DNA of 64,000 nucleotides from Phanerodontia chrysosporium (taxonomy: Eukaryota > Basidiomycota > Agaricomycetes > Polyporales > Phanerochaetaceae). How positions within the stretch are numbered: position 1 is the first letter of the stretch; the number at the start of each line of letters is the position of its first letter. Of the stretch, positions 60,735 to 64,000 are shown piece after piece. The notes under the pieces are model-generated. The model ran no database searches and was not told where the DNA came from. It saw only the letters and a program-made list of their open reading frames with translations. The DNA is taken from NCBI GenBank assembly GCA_001910725.1, contig MJGA01000013.1, positions 682,001 through 746,000 on the forward strand, read 5' to 3'. A program made the position numbers and the translations under genes.

Positions 60735-61304
60735 AGATGTTACATATCTTCCAGCCCGTGTCGTCGGGAGGCTGGCCTCTCCCAGGATGATTTGCATGGT
60801 ATATATCACCAGATTTGTTGCAACTGAGAGTTTCGCAGGCCAATCCGCTATGCTGTTCGAAGACGACCTTTGCTACAGGTCGTGCAAACCACCAGCTTCT
60901 CGCTCACGGCCAACAGGTTCGCCTGCATGCGGTACCCGACGGCATCCGAGGAGCGCATCAAATTGATCGTATCACTATCGGTTTCCCAATAAGTAAACCC
61001 AATAGGATCATTGTAGCCCGCCGGTCTCCGCCCTTCGTTTCCAGATGACAAGAATTCCCCGTGTAAGGTGCTCCAAAAACAGCGCAAAGTTCCAGAGAGT
61101 TCCTAGATATGGGCTAACAGGCACGCCTCTCGGGAATGGCGGCCGTTCAGAGCCCTGTGCAAACTATTTTTGCGCAATGTTGACCACCGACGCCTATGTC
61201 AGCAGCCTGCCGCGCTGACGATGCCCTTCGGCAGCCTGTGAAGCGAAAACAATGTATATGGAGTCACGTACATGCGTTATACTCATTGATACTATGGGTA
61301 AAGG
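60735..61304. other. Intergenic, nothing recognised
   Basis: About 570 bp between DUF4436 copy B and the SDR promoter. No coding features. Confidence 0.45.
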
Positions 61305-61311
61305 TATAAAA
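61305..61311 (+). promoter_or_regulatory. TATA box of the short-chain dehydrogenase gene
   Basis: TATAAAA, 68 bp upstream of the ATG at 61379. Confidence 0.6.
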
Positions 61312-61378
61312 GCACTCTCCTCTCGCAGCGAATCCTCACACTATCAGTTGCACTGCACCTCCTGGACAACCTCTACCA

Positions 61379-62471
61379 ATGTCAAACGACTCTCGCGTTT
61401 GGTTCAGTGCGTTACAAATAATCTGTAATCTTTTTATATTACTGACGATGGTGCATAGTTACGGGTGCCTCTCAAGGTCTCGGACGGGCGCTCCTCGACG
61501 CCGTCCTCGCCGCGGGCGAACGCGCTGTAGCGACACTCCGGCGCCCTGAAGTCCTCGCAGAGTACAGGGAGAAGTACTCCGACTCGCAACTCCTCATCCA
61601 ACGTCTCGACGTCACGTCTGTGGAGGAGATAGATGCGGCGTTTGCCAAGGTCAAGGTGCATTTCGGTCGGCTTGATGTCGTTGTAAACAACGCGGGTTAC
61701 GGTCTCGTCGCGGAGATCGAGGGCACACCAGAACAGGAGGCACGGCGCTGCTTTGAGACCTGTTTCTGGGGTCCATTTCATATCTGTCAAAGGGTATTTC
61801 GGCTCTATACTCAGTCTTGACGTTGAGTATGACCAGTCTTCTCGCAGGCAGTTCCCTTCATGCGTGACATCAACCCACCTGGCGTCGGGGGCAGGATTCT
61901 AAACATGAGCTCTTGTGGTGGCTATTCTTCCAACCAGACCTTGTCGATCTACAACGGCGCAAAGTTCGGTGAGTATTCCTCGTTTTTAATTCGGCGTCGA
62001 GTACTCTTGTTGATATATGTAACCACAATAGCTCTCGAAGGCATGACAGAGTCGCTCAGGAAGGAGATGGACCCATCGTGGAACATCACCGCCGTGATCA
62101 TCCAGCCAGGTGGCTTCCGCACTGAATGGGGTGGCGAGTCGCTCAAGACCTTCCCTTCGCCTGCACCCTACGCCGACCTTAACTCTCCCTGCTCCGTCTT
62201 CCGCCAGAGGGCCTTCGGCGGCGGCCCCTCACACGCCATTGGCGACCCCAAGAAGGCTGCGCAGGCTCTTATTAGGGTTGCAAGTATGCCTGATCCGCCG
62301 CTTCGCATCCAGTTCGGGACGGAGTCCATGGCGATCGTCATCGGCAAGGCGAGGGAGACTTTGAGGGACGCGGAGAAATACGCCGATATTGCGCACTCGA
62401 CTAACTGCGACGGTGTGGACAAGGACGCAGTCTTGAGCAGGTTCCAAATGTTTGTTGCTAAATCTGAGTAG
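61379..62471 (+). CDS. Short-chain dehydrogenase/reductase (classical SDR)
   Basis: NAD(P)-dependent oxidoreductase; substrate unknown. The start MSNDSRVWF joins through a short intron (donor GTGCGT, A|TT) to the cofactor motif TGASQGLGRALLDAV. Other landmarks are LDVTSVEEIDAAF, the NNAG motif in DVVVNNAGYGLV, the Ser/Tyr/Lys active site (LNMSSCGGY, then IYNGAKFALEGMTE with YxxxK), and IQPGGFRTEW after the active site. The C-terminal part (KKAAQALIRVASMPDPPLR, EKYADIAHSTNCDGVD) is typical of fungal SDRs that resemble oxidoreductases of secondary or lipid metabolism. Three introns; the gene is intact, about 280 residues. TATA-driven promoter. Confidence 0.93.
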
Positions 62472-63047
62472 AAGATAGATCAAATGACGGCGTGCTTGAC
62501 TACTACTAGCTTGAATACGTACGCGCAATCAACTTCTACCCGTCTTCTTGCGCTCTCCAGTCGCCACCAGACAGACGATTCTTGCCTGTTGACTGACGTG
62601 CAAGATGTCCGACTACTCTGCAATGATGCTCGCGGGGAAAATGTTGTTATATCCTCAACATGTTCGAACGTACTGCCCGAACGTGGCTTGACTATGATGC
62701 GCCCCGCGCGCCGCTGCGCCCGCCGACGCGTCAGAACGCATGTCTCCCGCACCTCGCATCGTCAGCCGATAAAGCCGAAGCCAAGACGACTGCACCATGT
62801 GCTCGCCCGAATCCTCCCGAACGCGTCGCAACCGACACGTCAGCGCCCCGAGTCACGCACCCGATGCCGAACCCTGCCGAGCGCCTCGCCACATGGGTCC
62901 CACGCCGCGTCCGAGCAGCGCCTGCTCGGCCTAAGTATTCGCCCGCGCACCAGACCTCGCTGCCCGCTGCGAGCCCCCCTCCGTCCTCGCGGTATCGTCG
63001 CCGACATCGCGCAGGCCTCGTTAAGCGGTTTCACCGCCGTCGGAGAG
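62472..63047. other. Region between SDR and the LTR element
   Basis: GC-rich, with an Arg/Pro/Ala-rich open frame of 130 codons (62660-63052) that matches nothing I know and runs into the LTR, so it is probably not a gene. It could be degraded repeat sequence. Confidence 0.4.
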
Positions 63048-63542
63048 TGTAGGAACATAGTACTGTATAGTTCTGACGTAGGGTGGCTGAGTAGAATAGT
63101 ATAAAATATCCCCTCTGTAGTAGACAGAATCGAACAAGTTCCCCTCTCGCCCTAAGTCTTACAAGCGTGTCTGCGAACATCGCCCAGCGACTCCTCTGCG
63201 ACCCGCGACTCTGCCTGCGAACTCGTCCCTGCGATCCTTGACTTCGCCCGAGCACCCGAGCCGAGCGAGCGACCTCGCGAGCCTCGGCCTCTTCCTCGCG
63301 TCTTCCTCTCACCTTTCTCGCCTTCTACCACCCACTTGCCCGCTGACCGCGGCTCGCGTTTAGTGTTACTAATAGCTCTATTTCCTTTTATTCTAGGTAC
63401 ATTCGGTCGCCTCGGTCCCCGTAGTCGCGCTCACCTCTACTCCTACTGCTCGCGCGCCCTCGGCCGACGCCTATCCCGTTCCCCTCCATCTCCCTCTCTA
63501 CGTTCTCCCTTTCTCTCGGCCTAACCGCGCGCAAGCGCATCA
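63048..63542 (+). mobile_element. Probable left LTR of an LTR retrotransposon
   Basis: Starts TGTAGGAACATAG at 63048, has TATAAAATA at 63100-63108 as a promoter, a C/T-rich R-U5-like part, and ends near CGCATCA at 63542. It is followed directly by TTTTGGCTGCCCCAG, whose TGG could start a tRNA primer-binding site. The LTR length of about 495 bp fits. The right LTR is outside the window, so both ends are inferred. Confidence 0.5.
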
Positions 63543-63543
63543 T

Positions 63544-64000
63544 TTTGGCTGCCCCAGTGAGGCCTACGTCAAAATTCCGAAGCAACCGAAGCCTCGAATC
63601 ACCACGAACAGTAGTCGCCCGATTCTCGAGCAAAAAGACAACCCCGACGAAGTCCTCTACAGGAAACGCAGGCTCAGTACGATACCAGCGAACGGGCCCC
63701 GAGCAGCGTCCGAGCCAGTTTCCCGTCTACAACGAAGAGTATTCCCCGGAGCCTTCGACACCGGATCACCCGACACTACCTTCGCAACACCTTCTACGAG
63801 TCGCACCGTACCGTACCCAGCCGAGCCTCGGCGACGCGCTCCCGCTAAGCTCGGCAGCAATCGTTTCGACCCTAGTTGCCTCGAAGACACCCACCCCGAC
63901 ACCGCGTTTTACGTCCCCGACGGTCCCGGAGACAGTGACGCCGAGTCCGAGACCGAGATCCTAGCGCATCTGCACGAACGCGAACCCACCGAGAACCTCG
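63544..64000 (+). mobile_element. gag-like reading frame of the LTR retrotransposon (partial)
   Basis: Open to the right edge in the frame that reads KIPKQPKPRITTNSSRPILE near 63565, then DNPDEVLYRKRRLST and, at the end, FDPSCLEDTHPDTAFYVPD and DSDAESETEILAHLHERE. The Pro/Arg-rich then acidic make-up resembles the N-terminus of Gag in basidiomycete Gypsy-type elements. No ATG is seen in this frame after the LTR. A competing ATG-less frame closes at 63964. No reverse transcriptase or zinc knuckle lies within the window, so the class is inferred. Confidence 0.4.

Overview
The window is nuclear DNA of a filamentous basidiomycete, most likely an Agaricomycete (mushroom or bracket fungus). The evidence is the very high GC content, many short introns of about 50-65 bp with GTGCGT or GTGAGT donors, and families typical of that class: a fruit-body lectin of the Agaricus type, DUF4436, DUF4246 and DUF7918 proteins, a BTB protein with the basidiomycete layout, a KN-type homeodomain factor and several cytochrome P450-era metabolic enzymes. 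Placement below class level is not possible from the sequence alone.

Layout. 1-2073 (-): homeodomain regulator cut by the left edge. 4015-9242 (-): Cdc11/Nud1-like septation scaffold with LRRs. 12565-13710 (-): unknown low-complexity protein. 17268-18130 (+): F-box-like protein. 20254-22835 (+): ten-exon P450. 22956-26732 (-): DEAH helicase Prp2/DHX16, divergent from eIF2-alpha at 26887-28185 (+). 28801-29486 (-): HIT hydrolase, divergent from an endosulfine/Igo regulator at 29816-30452 (+). 30947-39708 (+): CRAL-TRIO/Sec14-like protein, PEBP-like secreted protein, dienelactone hydrolase, HSP60 and farnesyl diphosphate synthase. 40145-41198 (+): BTB protein. 43143-44444 (+): histidine phosphatase. 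44648-45096 (-): lectin. 45650-46105 (-): DUF4246 relic. 46900-47969 (+): heme oxygenase. 49228-50528 (+): F-actin capping protein alpha. 50775-52402 (-): DUF7918 protein. 52735-54294 (-): Old Yellow Enzyme. 55090-55938 (+): small membrane protein. 56568-60734 (+): a tandem pair of DUF4436 membrane proteins. 61379-62471 (+): short-chain dehydrogenase. 63048-64000 (+): left LTR and gag start of an LTR retrotransposon.

The genes do not form one pathway. The central block (23-40 kb) is dense housekeeping: splicing, translation initiation, TORC1/PP2A signalling, lipid transfer, protein folding and isoprenoid synthesis. The left 20 kb is GC-rich and gene-poor, with four stretches of 1.7-3.4 kb in which I recognise nothing. 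The right 20 kb is more accessory: lectin, paralogous DUF4436 genes, oxidoreductases and a retroelement.

A recurring oddity is that twelve breaks of one base interrupt otherwise well conserved reading frames in nine genes, and all have the same sign (one base short). This looks more like systematic single-base deletions in the assembled sequence than biology. I did not find a convincing new multi-gene system. The best leads are the duplicated DUF4436 locus, an insertion in the P450 heme loop, a 12-nt microexon, and a possible alternative terminal intron in the small membrane protein.
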